Source of the DNA: Burkholderia sp. GAS332
GTDB taxonomy: Bacteria; Pseudomonadota; Gammaproteobacteria; Burkholderiales; Burkholderiaceae
Length of the DNA: 64,000 bases
NCBI GenBank assembly: GCA_900142905.1
Contig: FSRV01000003.1
Location: 248,001-312,000, forward strand
Reading direction: 5' to 3'
In this document: positions 63,217 through 64,000 of the stretch, in pieces
Layout: each line of letters begins with the position of its first letter
Numbering within the stretch: position 1 is the first letter of the stretch
Translations under genes and position numbers: made by a program
Notes under the pieces: generated by a model
Told to the model about the DNA's origin: nothing
The model's input: the letters and a program-made list of their open reading frames with translations, nothing else
The model's database searches: none

Positions 63217-64000
63217 TCAGAACTCGTAGCCAATTTGAGCACGCACCCCGACATCGCCTGTGGACGTGCCCGAAATTGCTGTGTTCACCAGCCACTTGCT
63301 GTCCCGCGTGCGGTACGTCCCGCCGACTGCCACCGCGCTACCGCTCTTGTAGTTGGCCACGCCGGCCGCAACGACCGTTTTTCCGGGACCCGAAGGAGTC
63401 ATGTTGGGCATCGCCATCGCAGCAGCGACACCAGCATACGCGTTCTTTGCGACCTGACCGATTGCACGGTTCGTATCGTTGAAACGCTGGTCGACTGAGT
63501 TGCTCAGATCACTGACTTGCCTTGTGGTGTCCGCCTTCACATCGGCCACCGATTGATTCAGCTGCCCGACATTGACCGCGTCGGTCGTTGCCGTACCAGC
63601 GGCTACGTTAGTGATCTGACGCTCGCCACCTGTCGCACCGACCGACACAGAGTTGGCACGGTCAGCGACCGAGCCCGAACCAAGTGCGACCGAACCACTG
63701 CCTGTTGCCGCCGCGTCTGAGGCGCTTGCGACCTGATTGTCTGAAATACCCCCATTCGAGCCATTGTTGCCACCGAGGCCCTCGACGTTCGTCACGCGGC
63801 TGTCGATACTGCTAACCTGGTCCTTCAGTTGCGAGAATTGACCGTAGTTCACCGCATCGTACTGGCCCTTGCCGTCGGCCACGTTCGTCAGAATCACCGG
63901 GTCGCCACTCATGCCGAACCCGCCCAGCGTGACCTGGCTCCTGTTCGAACCGGCATCGTAGACCACTGCGTCCATTACGACACCGCCTGCGCCAAGCAGA
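63217..64000 (-). CDS. YadA-like trimeric autotransporter adhesin, C-terminal part
   Basis: The frame is open to the right edge, so the gene continues beyond the window. Visible are head/neck repeats ([20 protein letters not shown], then [31 protein letters not shown]), a coiled-coil stalk ([19 protein letters not shown]) and the four-strand YadA anchor ([40 protein letters not shown]) ending RAQIGYEF with terminal Phe. Three chains form one 12-strand barrel and expose the stalk and head as a surface adhesin (type Vc secretion). The ORF appears intact. Confidence 0.93.
   Translation of the reverse strand, partial: LLGAGGVVMDAVVYDAGSNRSQVTLGGFGMSGDPVILTNVADGKGQYDAVNYGQFSQLKDQVSSIDSRVTNVEGLGGNNGSNGGISDNQVASASDAAATGSGSVALGSGSVADRANSVSVGATGGERQITNVAAGTATTDAVNVGQLNQSVADVKADTTRQVSDLSNSVDQRFNDTNRAIGQVAKNAYAGVAAAMAMPNMTPSGPGKTVVAAGVANYKSGSAVAVGGTYRTRDSKWLVNTAISGTSTGDVGVRAQIGYEF

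Noticed and set aside
1..64000. tRNA, rRNA or integrase attachment sites
   Set aside because: No cloverleaf-like sequence with CCA-adjacent TTCGAATC-type arm and no rRNA segment was noticed on either strand; reading by eye could still miss one.

Overview
The window looks like an accessory region of a high-GC beta-proteobacterium of the Burkholderia / Paraburkholderia / Caballeronia group. The signs are a Burkholderia-type porin at the left edge, Burkholderia-type two-partner secretion genes with the NxELYN toxin-boundary motif, and a dense scatter of decayed insertion sequences (IS5, ISAs1, IS3, IS110 and IS630 families), as expected on a secondary chromosome or megaplasmid. Roughly half of the genes are truncated, frameshifted or fused to unrelated fragments. 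Family calls come from reading the translations by eye; no database search was run.

Layout. 0-16 kb: porin (partial), a membrane protein, an HNH-nuclease-like gene divergent from an unknown gene, a frameshifted autotransporter adhesin, remnants of a phage DUF2213 gene and of an Ig/kelch-repeat gene, a Tim44-like gene and IS debris. 16-31 kb: the core of the window, a minus-strand contact-dependent inhibition (CDI) operon in the Burkholderia order bcpA (21309-30185, 2958 aa), bcpI (small membrane protein), bcpB (outer-membrane TpsB transporter). Downstream lie a small unknown gene, an O-antigen-ligase-like gene and the 3' end of another bcpB. 31-37 kb: an insertion-like block on the plus strand with an inverted bcpB remnant, a NuoN/CydB chimeric remnant, a LivK-type binding protein and a Na+/H+ antiporter-like gene. 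36-44 kb: an array of displaced CDI cassettes on the minus strand. Each has a bcpA 3' end (toxin), a candidate immunity gene, sometimes a lipoprotein (bcpO-like) and a truncated 5' end of bcpB. One toxin carries a colicin-E3-like rRNase signature. It sits at the end of a mini-bcpA in which the secretion domain is joined to the C-terminal part by an internal deletion.

44-64 kb: a tight three-gene operon (Asp/Asn hydroxylase-like, MurF-like ligase, alpha/alpha-toroid-like protein of unknown role), an alpha/beta hydrolase, IS remnants, NhaA, a likely type VI secretion Tlde1 effector with its immunity protein, more IS debris, a large RcsC/BvgS-like hybrid sensor kinase, a CPBP-family membrane protease, a broken resolvase and the C-terminal part of a YadA-like trimeric autotransporter running off the right edge.

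Taken together, the region is a store of surface adhesins and interbacterial competition systems. The intact bcpA-I-B operon is probably the working CDI system. The array beside it looks like archived or decaying toxin/immunity cassettes that could exchange through the conserved bcpA 3' region and bcpB 5' sequence.
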